Positions 8,677 to 17,995 of a stretch of 64,000 nucleotides of DNA are shown piece after piece; the stretch's first letter is position 1, and every line of letters begins with the position of its first letter. Where the stretch lies: assembly GCA_963729815.1 (NCBI GenBank), contig CAVSPU010000004.1:868001-932000 (forward strand), written 5' to 3'. Made by a program: the position numbers and the translations under genes. Below the pieces are notes generated by a model. The model was not told the origin of the DNA and ran no database searches. It saw only the letters and a list, made by a program, of their open reading frames with translations. The DNA is from DAHUXN01 sp963729815 (GTDB lineage: Bacteria; Acidobacteriota; Terriglobia; Acidiferrales; UBA7541).

Positions 8677-10450
8677 CCTCTTTTGGAAACTCGGACTGAC
8701 CTACCTGATTCTTGTCGTCCTGGTTTTGACGGCCGTCGATTTCTACGTGGCCCGCGTCCTTCGGCAGGACTCCATTCGCGCTGCCGACGATCAACTCAGT
8801 TCTCTTGCCCAGGTCGCGAAATCTCGTCCACCGGAATTCGATAATCCTGCCGCACTCGCCTCCTGGGCGTCCTGGATGGCGCGCAGCGGTGCACGTATCA
8901 CGCTCATCGCCGCCGATGGCCGCGTCCTTGCTGATTCCGCACATGACATCGAAACAATGGAGAATCATTCCAATCGTCCTGAATTCATTCAAGCCATGTC
9001 CTCGGGCCAGGGCCAATCCGTGCGCCACAGCCACACGCTTGGCCGCGATCTGGTTTACTACGCGACCCGGTTTGACCGCGGCGCTGCTTCGCCAGTCATC
9101 ATTCGTGTCGCGATGCCGCTCGCTCAGGTCAACACAGCCCTTGCCAAGATCCGGCACCGGGTTTGGGCGGCGTCTCTGGTCATCCTGGTCCTCAGCATCA
9201 TCGTCTCCGCTTTCTTTTCCCGGCGCTTTGCCCATCGAATCGCGCGCTTGAAAGATTTCTCACGCCAAGTGGCTGGCGGCGATTTCCGTCCTCTGCCCCA
9301 GGAGCCCGGCAATGACGAGCTGGTTGATTTGGCGATCTCCCTGAATGAGACGGCGGCTCGTGTAAACCAAATGATTCGCACGCTCACCGATGAACGCAAT
9401 CGCTCCGCCGCCATCCTCCGCAGCATGGTAGAGGGCATCGCTGTCGTTGACGCCCACGAGCGGCTTGCCTTTTGCAATGAAGCCTTCGCCAAAATTTGGG
9501 ACGTAAACTCGGCCGATTTTGAAGGCCGGCCCGCTGTCGAAATCATCCGCCATCCTGATATCCTCGAGCTGATTCGCAAAGTTCTTGCGGGACAGGAAGT
9601 TCTCCAAGGCGAAGTTTGTTCAGGAGCCGCCCGGCCGCGAAGTTTTTCCGTCACCGTGGCGCCCGTCGCTTCCTTCGACGAGGCCGCCGCCAGCCAGCCC
9701 CTTGGCGCGAGCCGCCCGGGCGCTGTCGTCGTGCTGCATGAAATCACCGAGTTACGCCGCCTCGAGCAGGTCCGCAAGGATTTCGTCGCCAATGTTTCCC
9801 ACGAACTGCGGACGCCTCTGACGGCTATTCAAGGTTTTGCCGAAACGCTGCTCTCTGGAGCGCTCGATGATCAGGAAAACAATCGCCACTTCGTCGAGAT
9901 TATCCGTACGCACGCCGCGCGCCTCGCTCGTTTGACTGATGACCTTCTCAAGCTCTCGCGCATCGAAGCCGGGAAGGTAGAAATTGATTTCCAGCCCGTC
10001 GATCCTCGCCACTTGGTTGAAACGGGCGTCGAAGCCGTGCGGCTGGCTGCCAGTCAAAAACAGCTTTCCTTGGGTGCTTCTCATCCGCAGCGAAATTTGC
10101 CTCGCGTGCGCGGAGACGCCGGCTTGCTTCGCGAGGTCCTGCGAAATCTGCTCGACAATGCCATCCAATACACGGCTGCGGGCGGGCGTATCGAAGTCAG
10201 CACAGCAGCCAGTGGTGAGTTTGTAGTCTTTACAGTGGCGGACACGGGAATCGGCATCCCTCAAAATGATCAGTCTCGCATTTTCGAGCGATTCTATCGC
10301 GTCGATGCCGCTCGCTCTCGTGAAGTTGGCGGCACCGGCCTCGGCCTGGCCATCGCCAAGCACATCGTCGAAGCTCATGGTGGCAAGATTTGGGTTGAAA
10401 GCGTCGTAGGGGAAGGCTCTAAGTTCCATTTCTCAGTTCCGCTTGCCTGA
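8642..10450 (+). CDS. phoR: Phosphate sensor histidine kinase PhoR
   Basis: 602 residues. Order: first transmembrane helix (~residues 13-36), periplasmic segment, second helix (~177-197), HAMP linker (RRFAHRIARLKDFSRQVAGG), a PAS domain (ILRSMVEGIAVVDAHERLAF), HisKA with phospho-acceptor His ~387 in NVSHELRTPLTAIQGF, and HATPase_c with the N box (LLDNAIQYT), DTGIGIP and GGTGLGLAI. It carries a larger periplasmic loop than E. coli PhoR. GTG at 8642 is given; GTG at 8666 is an equally possible start. It is translationally coupled to phoB. Confidence 0.93.
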   Translation: MQATSSKPVRTSLFWKLGLTYLILVVLVLTAVDFYVARVLRQDSIRAADDQLSSLAQVAKSRPPEFDNPAALASWASWMARSGARITLIAADGRVLADSAHDIETMENHSNRPEFIQAMSSGQGQSVRHSHTLGRDLVYYATRFDRGAASPVIIRVAMPLAQVNTALAKIRHRVWAASLVILVLSIIVSAFFSRRFAHRIARLKDFSRQVAGGDFRPLPQEPGNDELVDLAISLNETAARVNQMIRTLTDERNRSAAILRSMVEGIAVVDAHERLAFCNEAFAKIWDVNSADFEGRPAVEIIRHPDILELIRKVLAGQEVLQGEVCSGAARPRSFSVTVAPVASFDEAAASQPLGASRPGAVVVLHEITELRRLEQVRKDFVANVSHELRTPLTAIQGFAETLLSGALDDQENNRHFVEIIRTHAARLARLTDDLLKLSRIEAGKVEIDFQPVDPRHLVETGVEAVRLAASQKQLSLGASHPQRNLPRVRGDAGLLREVLRNLLDNAIQYTAAGGRIEVSTAASGEFVVFTVADTGIGIPQNDQSRIFERFYRVDAARSREVGGTGLGLAIAKHIVEAHGGKIWVESVVGEGSKFHFSVPLA

Positions 10451-10577
10451 ATCTGCCTCTGTTTCCGCAAATTTATGACTGTGTTACGTCTCTGCAACAT
10501 GAAAACCTCATACTCTGTTTGTAACGGTCGCTCCTGGTCGCTCCAACGGCGATTTCGCGAAAAGAGGAGAATTACCG

Positions 10578-11291
10578 ATGGCATCCACCGCCAGCAGTTC
10601 CGAGAATGTCTATCAGGCCGCACTGGAAAACTATCTTGTTTCGATGGCCCGCACGGTTGAAAGCGCGGTCAACCGTGCGCTCGAAGCTCTGTTGTCGCGC
10701 AATGGTGATATCGCCAGCGGCGTATTTCTGACAGAGCCGCGCATCAACGAAATGGAAATCATCATCGACGATCATGCCGTTCGCCTTCTGAGGCAAGGCA
10801 ATCTGCCCGAAGACGAAGTTCGCCATATCGTTGCCACTCTTAAAATCAATAACGACCTCGAGCGCATGGGCGATCTCGCAGTCAACATCTGCCAGCGCGT
10901 GATTTCGTTGACGCAAATGCCGGGCGCGGAAACGCCGCCGGAGCTGGAGCCGATGAGCATCTCAGTCCGTGCCATGGTCAGCCGGTGTCTGGGGGCTTTA
11001 ATCTATCGGAACATCACGCTCGCAAACGAAGTCCTCGAAAGCGAAGAAGCAATAGATGATTTCCGTGATCAGGTCTTTGACCGTTTGTTGTCTGCAATGA
11101 AACAAGACCCGTCTCTCGTTGCTCCGAACATTCAATTCCTCCTGGCCACGCGCAACATGGAGCGTATTGCCGACCACACAACGAACATCGCCGAAGACGT
11201 GGTCTTCTGGTTGCGCGGTCTCGACATTCGTCATGGTCGAGTTAACTCCTTTAATTTACATAGCTTTGAAGCGCCTGCTGAGGAAATGTAA
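10578..11291 (+). CDS. phoU: PhoU, phosphate signalling regulator (first copy)
   Basis: 237 residues, two PhoU three-helix bundles. Both metal-binding signatures are present: NNDLERMGDLAVNI and RNMERIADHTTNIAEDV. ATG at 10578 follows a good GAGGAG ribosome binding site. PhoU links the PstSCAB transporter to PhoR and holds the kinase in its phosphatase state when phosphate is plentiful. This copy is directly after phoR, while a second, divergent copy ends the pst operon. It has a ~15-residue C-terminal tail not seen in the second copy. Confidence 0.93.
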   Translation: MASTASSSENVYQAALENYLVSMARTVESAVNRALEALLSRNGDIASGVFLTEPRINEMEIIIDDHAVRLLRQGNLPEDEVRHIVATLKINNDLERMGDLAVNICQRVISLTQMPGAETPPELEPMSISVRAMVSRCLGALIYRNITLANEVLESEEAIDDFRDQVFDRLLSAMKQDPSLVAPNIQFLLATRNMERIADHTTNIAEDVVFWLRGLDIRHGRVNSFNLHSFEAPAEEM

Positions 11292-11422
11292 CCTAATATT
11301 AATCTTCTTCTCATGGTGTGTTCAAACTCTCCTGCCACACTGCGCCACGATCTACGGAGCAGATCTTGACCCATACCCCACATCACTCACAGCGAAGAAA
11401 GGTCTGCTGCGTCGCCCCGATT

Positions 11423-11447
11423 GGCTGGCGCCCCCCCGGTGCCAGCC
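11423..11447 (+). other. Strong stem-loop between phoU and porin gene
   Basis: GGCTGGCGCC (11423-11432) and GGTGCCAGCC (11438-11447) form a 10-bp stem with one G-U pair around a CCCCC loop. There is no uridine run directly after it, so it is not a canonical terminator. It may attenuate or process the transcript between phoU and the porin gene. Confidence 0.5.
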
Positions 11448-11560
11448 ATCCTTTCCTGATTCGGCCATTTTTGTCCCTGAATCCCGGAACGGCGTTTCAC
11501 AGCACTCTTGGACACGAGATATCGCGCGCCAAATTTTGAACACTCTCTAAGGAGGAGTGA

Positions 11561-13168
11561 ATGAGAAGAATTCTGATTGGTCTTGCAGCGACTGTGCTGC
11601 TGTCGACTGTCCCTGTGTTTGCACAAACGGGCTCCGGCACAGGCACAGCACCAGCGGATAATAGCCCGAGTACGTCCTCCGCTACCGCAGCTTCGAACAG
11701 CACGAAAAAGGCAGTGCCTGCCAAGAAACAGGGGGCGGCCGAAAGCTCTTCTACCGACCCGGCGCCGGCGACTCAAACTGCCGTTGCAAAGGTCTCTGCT
11801 ACCCCAAACGAGGAGGCGGATGGCGCAGCGACATTCTCCAAATCGGATAGCCAGTCGGATCAGGATGACCAATCGCCGCTCTTCTTCAAGATCGGCAAAG
11901 CCGAATTCTCTCCACTAGGCTTTATGGACTTCACGACAGCTTTCCGTTCAACGGATGTTGGCAGCGGCATCGGCACGAGCTTCGGGAGCATTCCATACAA
12001 CGGTTCTTCGCCAGCAGGCGAGGAGTCCGAGCTCCGCTTTAGCGCCCAAAACTCCCGCATCGGAATGAAGATTGACGCTAACCCCAGCAGCGACCTCAAA
12101 GTACGCGGCTACCTCGAGGCTGACTTCCTCGGCAACGCGGCGGCGAACGTCTATATCGGCAGTCACTCGGACACGCTCCGCATGCGCGTCTATTGGGTCG
12201 ATGTTCATCGCGGCAAGTGGGAAGTCCTTGCCGGGCAGTCATGGAGCATGATGACTCCCAATCGCGTCGGCATTTCCCCCATGCCCGGTGACATCTTCTA
12301 CTCCCAAGACATGGACACGAACTACCAGGTGGGCTTGGTTTGGCTCCGCACGCCCGGCGTTCGCCTGGTCTATCATCCAACCGACAACGTTGCATGGGGT
12401 TTTGCTCTTGAGGACCCCGAGCAATATACCGGCGGGCTTGTGACTTTCCCGGCCGGTTTTAATACCGCGCAGGTTGATGACGCTGGCGGAAACACGAAGA
12501 CCCCGAACAAAGCGCCGGACATCGAGTCCAAGCTCGCGTTTGACACTCACCCGAATGGCGGCGGCCGCAACTTCCACATTGAAGTCGCTGGCATTTACCG
12601 CGCGTTCCGTTTGAACACGCCGGGCCTCGGAAACGTCACCAAGTCCGGCGGCGGCGGTTCGGTCAACGTGAACTTGGAACTTACCAAGGGCTTCCACCTG
12701 ATCGCCAACACTTTCTGGAGCGATGGCGGCGGTCGTTACATTTTCCAGTTGGCACCCGACTTCGCGGTCAACACCAACGCAGCCGGCAATTTCGTTCCTG
12801 CGCCTATCCATGCTGGTTCAGGGATTGGCGGCTTCGAGTATACGGTTAAGAAGAGCCTGCTTTATGCCTACTACGGGGGCGTCTATATCGGCCATAACTA
12901 CGTCGCCACCACGGGCACCGGAGGCACAACCACTTACACTGGCTACGGCTATCCCGGGTCCAGCAGCTCGCAAAATCGTTCCATGAATGAGGCGACCGTC
13001 GGTGTGATTCAGACGTTGTGGAAGAATCGCGACTACGGCGATCTGAAGCTGATCACGCAGGTTTCCTACTTGTCCCGAAATCCTTGGGCCAATACCGGCA
13101 CGCCCGGCAATGCCGATAGTGCGCACCTCGGCATGGGTTTTGTCGACTTGCGTTACGACCTGCCATAA
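11561..13168 (+). CDS. Outer-membrane porin (DcaP/phosphate-porin-like)
   Basis: 535 residues with a signal peptide (cut near VFAQ, ~residue 22). A low-complexity Ala/Thr/Ser/Pro/Lys segment runs to ~residue 105, then a beta-barrel follows with alternating aromatic strands (SRIGMKIDANPSSDLKVRGY, MRVYWVDVHRGKWEVLAGQ) and a final strand, GMGFVDLRYDLP. This is the layout of DcaP-type or OprP-type trimeric porins. The ATG follows a perfect AAGGAGG site. It lies between phoU and pstS, so it probably carries phosphate or phosphorylated compounds across the outer membrane. Specificity is inferred from context only. Confidence 0.82.
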   Translation: MRRILIGLAATVLLSTVPVFAQTGSGTGTAPADNSPSTSSATAASNSTKKAVPAKKQGAAESSSTDPAPATQTAVAKVSATPNEEADGAATFSKSDSQSDQDDQSPLFFKIGKAEFSPLGFMDFTTAFRSTDVGSGIGTSFGSIPYNGSSPAGEESELRFSAQNSRIGMKIDANPSSDLKVRGYLEADFLGNAAANVYIGSHSDTLRMRVYWVDVHRGKWEVLAGQSWSMMTPNRVGISPMPGDIFYSQDMDTNYQVGLVWLRTPGVRLVYHPTDNVAWGFALEDPEQYTGGLVTFPAGFNTAQVDDAGGNTKTPNKAPDIESKLAFDTHPNGGGRNFHIEVAGIYRAFRLNTPGLGNVTKSGGGGSVNVNLELTKGFHLIANTFWSDGGGRYIFQLAPDFAVNTNAAGNFVPAPIHAGSGIGGFEYTVKKSLLYAYYGGVYIGHNYVATTGTGGTTTYTGYGYPGSSSSQNRSMNEATVGVIQTLWKNRDYGDLKLITQVSYLSRNPWANTGTPGNADSAHLGMGFVDLRYDLP

Positions 13169-13300
13169 GCGCAACTGGTCCGCGTCTGCGAGGAGCCTGC
13201 TCCTGGCGAATCGACAGACACGGACAGATCACGAGCGCAGCGAAATGCTGCCGGAGTAGGGTGAAAACTCGGGAGTTTCCAGAGAGAGCCTTTTACACAA

Positions 13301-13329
13301 CAGTCATCGAAATGTAACACAACTGTAAC
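13301..13329 (+). promoter_or_regulatory. Triple Pho-box-like repeat upstream of pstS
   Basis: Three 7-bp direct repeats at exact 11-bp period: CAGTCAT (13301), ATGTAAC (13312) and CTGTAAC (13323), with 4-bp spacers. The array ends 41 bp before the pstS ATG. Repeats two and three fit the TGTAAC core best. PhoB dimers bind such tandem half-sites. This places pstSCAB-phoU under its own PhoB-controlled promoter, separate from phoBR. Confidence 0.75.
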
Positions 13330-13370
13330 AATGAAACTGCCAAATTTGAGCATGCGAGGAGAAGGAAACT

Positions 13371-14390
13371 ATGAAATCGCTTAGACTGACGGCAATCCTT
13401 CTAGCCGTTTCCTTGGTTGGACTTGGCGCGTGGGCGCAATCGAGTCTGACTGGCGCGGGCAGCACTTGGGTATACCCCTTGGTGGCTAAATGGGCTGCTG
13501 CGTATCAACAGAGTGCTGGCGTAGAAGTGAACTACCAATCGATTGGTTCAGGCGGCGGAATCGCCCAGATCAAGGCGGGCACGGTTGCATTTGGCGCCAG
13601 CGATATGCCCCTTAAACCCGAAGATTTGAGCAGTGCGGGCCTGATCCAGTTCCCCACCGCAGTGGCCGGCGAAGACTTGATTTACAACTTGCCGGGGATT
13701 CAACCAGGCCAGATCGTTCTCAGCGGCCCGCTAGTCGCGGACATCTATCTGGGAAAGGTCAAGAAGTGGAATGACCCGGCCATCGCCAAGCTTAACTCCG
13801 GCCTGAATCTTCCGGACACGGACATCACCGTCGTGCATCGCTCGGATGGATCGGGCACTACCTTCACGTTCTGTGATTATCTGTCCAAGGTCAGCCCGGA
13901 ATGGAAGGATAAGGTCGGAGCCAATACTTCCGTCTCTTGGCCTGCGGGCGTTGGCGGGAAAGGTAACGAGGGTGTGGCTTCCTATGTTCAGCGCATTCCT
14001 GGTTCTATCGGCTACGTCGAGTACGCCTATATCTTGGAGAGCCACTTGTCGTACGCGCGCATGATCAATCGAGACGGCAAGATCGTCAGTCCGAGTCTGA
14101 AGGGGTTCCAGGACGCCTCGGCACATGTGGACTGGTCCACGGCGCAGGATTTTTATGTGATCCTCACCGACCACGAGGGGCCGGACACGTGGCCAATTTC
14201 CGGTTGCACCTGGCAGATATTGCGGAAGAATGCCCCCAAGGAAACGAATATGGCAGTGATGAAGTTCTTCGATTGGGGATTCGAGCACGGACAGGATATG
14301 GCCCGCTCGATTTCCTTCGGCCCGTTGCCGGCGAGCACGGTTGCAGCTATCAAGTCGTATTGGAAGAAGGAACTCGGCTACAGCATCTGA
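13371..14390 (+). CDS. pstS: Phosphate ABC transporter, substrate-binding protein PstS
   Basis: 339 residues. The signal peptide ends near GAWAQ (~residue 23). Phosphate-binding motifs are visible: GAGSTWVYPLVAKW at the N-terminus, SIGSGGGIAQIKAGTVAFGASDMPL, and HRSDGSGTTFTF, whose Ser/Gly/Thr residues hold phosphate. ATG follows a GAGGAGAAGG ribosome binding site. It delivers periplasmic phosphate to PstCA. First gene of the pst operon behind the triple Pho box. Confidence 0.97.
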   Translation: MKSLRLTAILLAVSLVGLGAWAQSSLTGAGSTWVYPLVAKWAAAYQQSAGVEVNYQSIGSGGGIAQIKAGTVAFGASDMPLKPEDLSSAGLIQFPTAVAGEDLIYNLPGIQPGQIVLSGPLVADIYLGKVKKWNDPAIAKLNSGLNLPDTDITVVHRSDGSGTTFTFCDYLSKVSPEWKDKVGANTSVSWPAGVGGKGNEGVASYVQRIPGSIGYVEYAYILESHLSYARMINRDGKIVSPSLKGFQDASAHVDWSTAQDFYVILTDHEGPDTWPISGCTWQILRKNAPKETNMAVMKFFDWGFEHGQDMARSISFGPLPASTVAAIKSYWKKELGYSI

Positions 14391-14433
14391 ACTCTAGCGC
14401 CGGTTCCTTTAACTCTTACCCCAAGGAAGATGG

Positions 14434-15438
14434 ATGAGCGAGTCGGACGTTGCGTCGCGGATCGGAATACGGCCGATGTCCGAACGGCCGAAATCTGTCG
14501 GCAGGTCATGGCACCTTCCGGCAGATTTTTTGTTCCACAAGGCGGCTGTGTTTGCGGCCTTCCTCGTGGCAGGAGCGCTCTTCGCCACGGTTATCGCCAT
14601 CGCTTACGATAGCCGCACCTCGATCCATGCGTTTGGTATTTGGGGATTTCTGAAGTCCAGCGAGTGGAACCCCGTAACTCAAACGTTCGGGGCTTTTCCG
14701 TTCATCATTGGCACGCTCGTCAGCTCCACGATTGCCATGGTTCTTGGCATACCGCTCAGCTTTGGGGTCGCGGTTTTCATTGCAGAGATTGCTCCTGTCT
14801 GGATCAAGAAGCCCGTAGCCGGGGCCATCGAGCTGTTGGCGGCCATACCCAGCATCGTTTACGGCTTGTGGGGGCTCTTGATCTTTGCGCCGGTCTTCGC
14901 CAAAGCCGAGCCCTGGATCAACGATAAAATTGGCGTAATTCCGGGGATTGGGCTCTTGTTTCAAGGGCCTCCGATGGGCATCGGCATGCTGACTGCCGGA
15001 ATCGTATTGGCGATTATGGTTCTGCCGTACATGTCCTCGATTATGCGTGACGTGTTCCTGGTGGTTCCCTCGTCACTGCGCGAATCCGCCTACGCTATCG
15101 GAGCCACTACGTGGGAAGTCGCCTGGAATATTATTCTGCCCTATACGCGGACCGCGGTCATCGGTGGCATCTTTTTGGGATTGGGGCGCGCGTTAGGTGA
15201 AACCATGGCCGTCACCTTCGTCATCGGCAACAGCAATACTCTCTCATCCAGCTTGCTGATGCCCGCGGTGACCATCCCTTCCGTCCTTGCCAATGAATTC
15301 ACGGAAGCGACGACCAAACTCTATGTTTCTTCACTGATCTATTTGGGGTTGATCCTGATTGCCGTCACGCTGATCGTCCGCTTCCTCGCCGTGTTGCTGA
15401 TTCGCCGCCTCGGCCGGCGCGAGGGGACTGCCGCGTGA
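14434..15438 (+). CDS. pstC: Phosphate ABC transporter permease PstC
   Basis: 334 residues with six predicted membrane helices. The BPD permease loop reads LRESAYAIGATTWEVAWNIILP with GRALGETMAVTFVIGN after it, the EAA-type motif that contacts PstB. The first ~35 residues are cytoplasmic. ATG is preceded by AAGGAAG. It overlaps pstA by 4 bases, so the two permease subunits are translationally coupled. Confidence 0.97.
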   Translation: MSESDVASRIGIRPMSERPKSVGRSWHLPADFLFHKAAVFAAFLVAGALFATVIAIAYDSRTSIHAFGIWGFLKSSEWNPVTQTFGAFPFIIGTLVSSTIAMVLGIPLSFGVAVFIAEIAPVWIKKPVAGAIELLAAIPSIVYGLWGLLIFAPVFAKAEPWINDKIGVIPGIGLLFQGPPMGIGMLTAGIVLAIMVLPYMSSIMRDVFLVVPSSLRESAYAIGATTWEVAWNIILPYTRTAVIGGIFLGLGRALGETMAVTFVIGNSNTLSSSLLMPAVTIPSVLANEFTEATTKLYVSSLIYLGLILIAVTLIVRFLAVLLIRRLGRREGTAA

Positions 15439-16283
15439 TCAGCCTATACGCACGGCGTCGCTCCGTTGACGTCACCAGCAAAATCCTGATGGGTGCTGCC
15501 ACCGTCATCGGTGTTTTCTTCCTGTTTTGGATCCTGTGGACGACGCTGAAATTCGGCATTGCGGGAATGCACTGGGATTTGTTCACCAAGGACACGCCGC
15601 CGCCAGGTACCGACTCGTTTGGCTTGCGCAACGCATTCGTAGGGAGCTTAATGTTGCTGGGGCTGTCTCTGCTGATCGGCGTGCCCGTTGGTTTAATGGG
15701 AGGCACATGGCTGGCCGAATACGGCTTTCGCAGCCGGACCGCCAATGCCGTCCGTTTCATCAACGACATCATGCTCAGCGCGCCGTCGATCGAAATTGGT
15801 TTGTTCGCGTATGCGATCATGGTCGATCCCATGGGGCACTTTTCGGCACTCTCCGGCAGCGTGGCTCTGGCGGTCTTGATGATTCCGATCATTGTGCGCA
15901 CCACCGACGAGATGCTCAGCCTGGTCGGTAGCGACATGCGCGAAGCGGCCATCGCGCTGGGAGCGCCGAATTGGGCCGTCATCACCAAAGTGACATGGAA
16001 GGCGGCTCGCGCAGGAATCCTCACCGGAATACTCATCGGCTTGGCGCGCATCACCGGAGAAACGGCTCCTCTGTTGTTCACTTCTCTGAACAATCAGTTC
16101 TTTTCCACAGACGTTCTCCATCCCATCGCCAATATTCCCGTGGTGATTTATCAATTCGCCTTAAGCCCCTACACCAATTGGCAACAGATGGCCTGGGCCG
16201 CAGCTTTCATCACCGTCCTCTTCGTTTTGGTGCTGAGCCTTGTCGCTCGTTGGTTTCTTGGTAAAGTTCAGGTGCCCAAATGA
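15435..16283 (+). CDS. pstA: Phosphate ABC transporter permease PstA
   Basis: 282 residues, six membrane helices, with the BPD coupling loop REAAIALGAPNWAVITKVTWKAA followed by ARITGETAPLLFTSLNN, characteristic of PstA. It starts GTGA inside the pstC stop and ends overlapping pstB by 4 bases (ATGA). Confidence 0.97.
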   Translation: MISLYARRRSVDVTSKILMGAATVIGVFFLFWILWTTLKFGIAGMHWDLFTKDTPPPGTDSFGLRNAFVGSLMLLGLSLLIGVPVGLMGGTWLAEYGFRSRTANAVRFINDIMLSAPSIEIGLFAYAIMVDPMGHFSALSGSVALAVLMIPIIVRTTDEMLSLVGSDMREAAIALGAPNWAVITKVTWKAARAGILTGILIGLARITGETAPLLFTSLNNQFFSTDVLHPIANIPVVIYQFALSPYTNWQQMAWAAAFITVLFVLVLSLVARWFLGKVQVPK

Positions 16284-17128
16284 CCGCCGACCGGCCGCAA
16301 AGCTATCCGCTGACGAAAGTCGTCGTCCCCGTCGAACCTCGTGAGCCGGCGGAATCGCACAGCGCCGTTGCGCCGCCACCTGTGAAAATCGCGGCCCGCA
16401 ACCTGAATTTCTATTACGGCAAATATCACGCCATCAAAGGCGTCAGCTTGGAGATTAGCCAAAACAGAGTCACCGCTTTCATCGGGCCGTCCGGATGCGG
16501 CAAGTCCACGCTGTTGAGAATTTTCAACCGCATGTACGACCTTTATCCCGGTCAGCGCGTGGAAGGGGAAGTCATCCTCGACGGCGAAAACATTTTGACT
16601 CTCAAGAATATCGGTCTGCTGCGGTCCAAGGTCGGCATGGTCTTCCAGAAGCCCACTCCTTTCCCCATGTCGATTTATGAGAACATCGCGTTCGGCATCC
16701 GGCTGTACGAAAAGTTGTCGCGCTCCCAGATGGACGATCGCGTGCAACAAACCTTGACCAAAGCTGGTTTGTGGGACGAGGTGAAGGACAAGTTGCATCA
16801 GTCTGGACTTGGCCTTTCCGGCGGCCAGCAGCAGCGCTTGTGCATCGCTCGCGCGCTTGCTGTAAATCCGGAAGTGCTCTTGCTCGACGAGCCTTGCTCG
16901 GCTCTTGACCCGATTTCCACGGCCAAGATCGAAGAACTGCTCTTCGATCTGAAGAAAAATTGGACAGTGGTCATCGTCACCCATAATATGCAGCAGGCGG
17001 CGCGCGCCAGCGATTTCACCGCCTTTTTGTTGGAGGGCAAGCTGATCGAATACTCCGTCACGTCGAAGCTTTTCACCACTCCCACGGATTCGCGAACAGA
17101 AGCGTACATCACCGGACGCTTCGGCTAG
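16280..17128 (+). CDS. pstB: Phosphate ABC transporter ATPase PstB
   Basis: 282 residues. Walker A is GPSGCGKST, the signature LSGGQQQRLCIARALA, Walker B VLLLDEPCSALDP, and the switch histidine lies in VIVTHNMQQAARASD. The PstB hallmark QRVEGEVILDGENI is present. It is ~30 residues longer than E. coli PstB because of a Pro/Glu-rich N-terminal extension before the ATPase fold starts at about residue 37. It energises PstCA. Confidence 0.97.
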   Translation: MTADRPQSYPLTKVVVPVEPREPAESHSAVAPPPVKIAARNLNFYYGKYHAIKGVSLEISQNRVTAFIGPSGCGKSTLLRIFNRMYDLYPGQRVEGEVILDGENILTLKNIGLLRSKVGMVFQKPTPFPMSIYENIAFGIRLYEKLSRSQMDDRVQQTLTKAGLWDEVKDKLHQSGLGLSGGQQQRLCIARALAVNPEVLLLDEPCSALDPISTAKIEELLFDLKKNWTVVIVTHNMQQAARASDFTAFLLEGKLIEYSVTSKLFTTPTDSRTEAYITGRFG

Positions 17129-17187
17129 CGACGGCCTGCTTCGTGACTTCGTAGTAGTGCGACAAAAAGCATTTTTCAGGAGAGTTC

Positions 17188-17853
17188 ATGGAACGGCATT
17201 TCGAACACGATCTCGACGAATTGAAGGAACGACTGCTGTGGATGGCCAGCCTTTCGGAGAATGCTGTCCATCAGGCGGTGCAGGCCGTTTTCGAGAAGGA
17301 TGAAAAACTCGCACGCCACGTCCTCGAAGAGGAAAAGACAATCAATGAAATGCAGCTTGAAATCGATGACCGTGTGATGCAGCTCCTGGCGACACAAGCG
17401 CCCATGGCCGTCGATCTGCGTTTCATCCTTTCCGCTTCGCGCATCAACAACGATCTGGAACGCATCGGCGACCAGGCCGTCAACATCGCGCAATCCGCGT
17501 TGCGCATCCTGCGCCATCCGCAGGTCAAGCCCTACGTCGATTTGCCGCGCATGAGCGAGTTGGCCGAAGGTATGGTCCGCGACAGCTTGAATGCGCTTGT
17601 CCGCCGCGACGCAGAACTGGCTAAATCCGTTCTGGTTCGCGACGACGAAGTCGATCATCTCCGCGATCAAATTTTCCGCGAGCTTCTCACTTACATGATG
17701 GAGAATTCCGCAGTCGTTTTTCCTGCGTTCGAACTGATCCTCATCACCAAGAATCTCGAGCGCATTGGCGACCACGCAACCAACATCGCCGAAGACGTGA
17801 TTTACATGGTCGCTGGCCGCGACGTTCGCCACCTCGCTGCTGACCGCCGCTGA
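17188..17853 (+). CDS. phoU: PhoU, phosphate signalling regulator (second copy)
   Basis: 221 residues, the canonical PhoU length, with metal-binding signatures NNDLERIGDQAVNIAQ and KNLERIGDHATNIAEDV. ATG follows CAGGAGAG. It is in the standard position after pstB. It differs clearly from the first copy at 10578, so the two are paralogues rather than a recent duplication. Together they suggest a division of labour between control of PhoR and control of the transporter. Confidence 0.95.
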   Translation: MERHFEHDLDELKERLLWMASLSENAVHQAVQAVFEKDEKLARHVLEEEKTINEMQLEIDDRVMQLLATQAPMAVDLRFILSASRINNDLERIGDQAVNIAQSALRILRHPQVKPYVDLPRMSELAEGMVRDSLNALVRRDAELAKSVLVRDDEVDHLRDQIFRELLTYMMENSAVVFPAFELILITKNLERIGDHATNIAEDVIYMVAGRDVRHLAADRR

Positions 17854-17995
17854 CCGTCGCCCGCATTTCGCCGGCTCCCGCTTTGGGGAGTTTCGTGTAG
17901 TCTCAGGCCCGCTCGCCACGACGACGCTAGAATTTGTCTGTGATTTCCTCGGCAAAACAAAGAAACCTGCCGTCTGCCTCGTGCGTAGTAACATC

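Noticed and set aside
10479..10498. Possible third Pho box before the first phoU (CTGTGTT ... CTGCAAC)
   Set aside because: The half-sites are 13 bp apart instead of 11 and match poorly.
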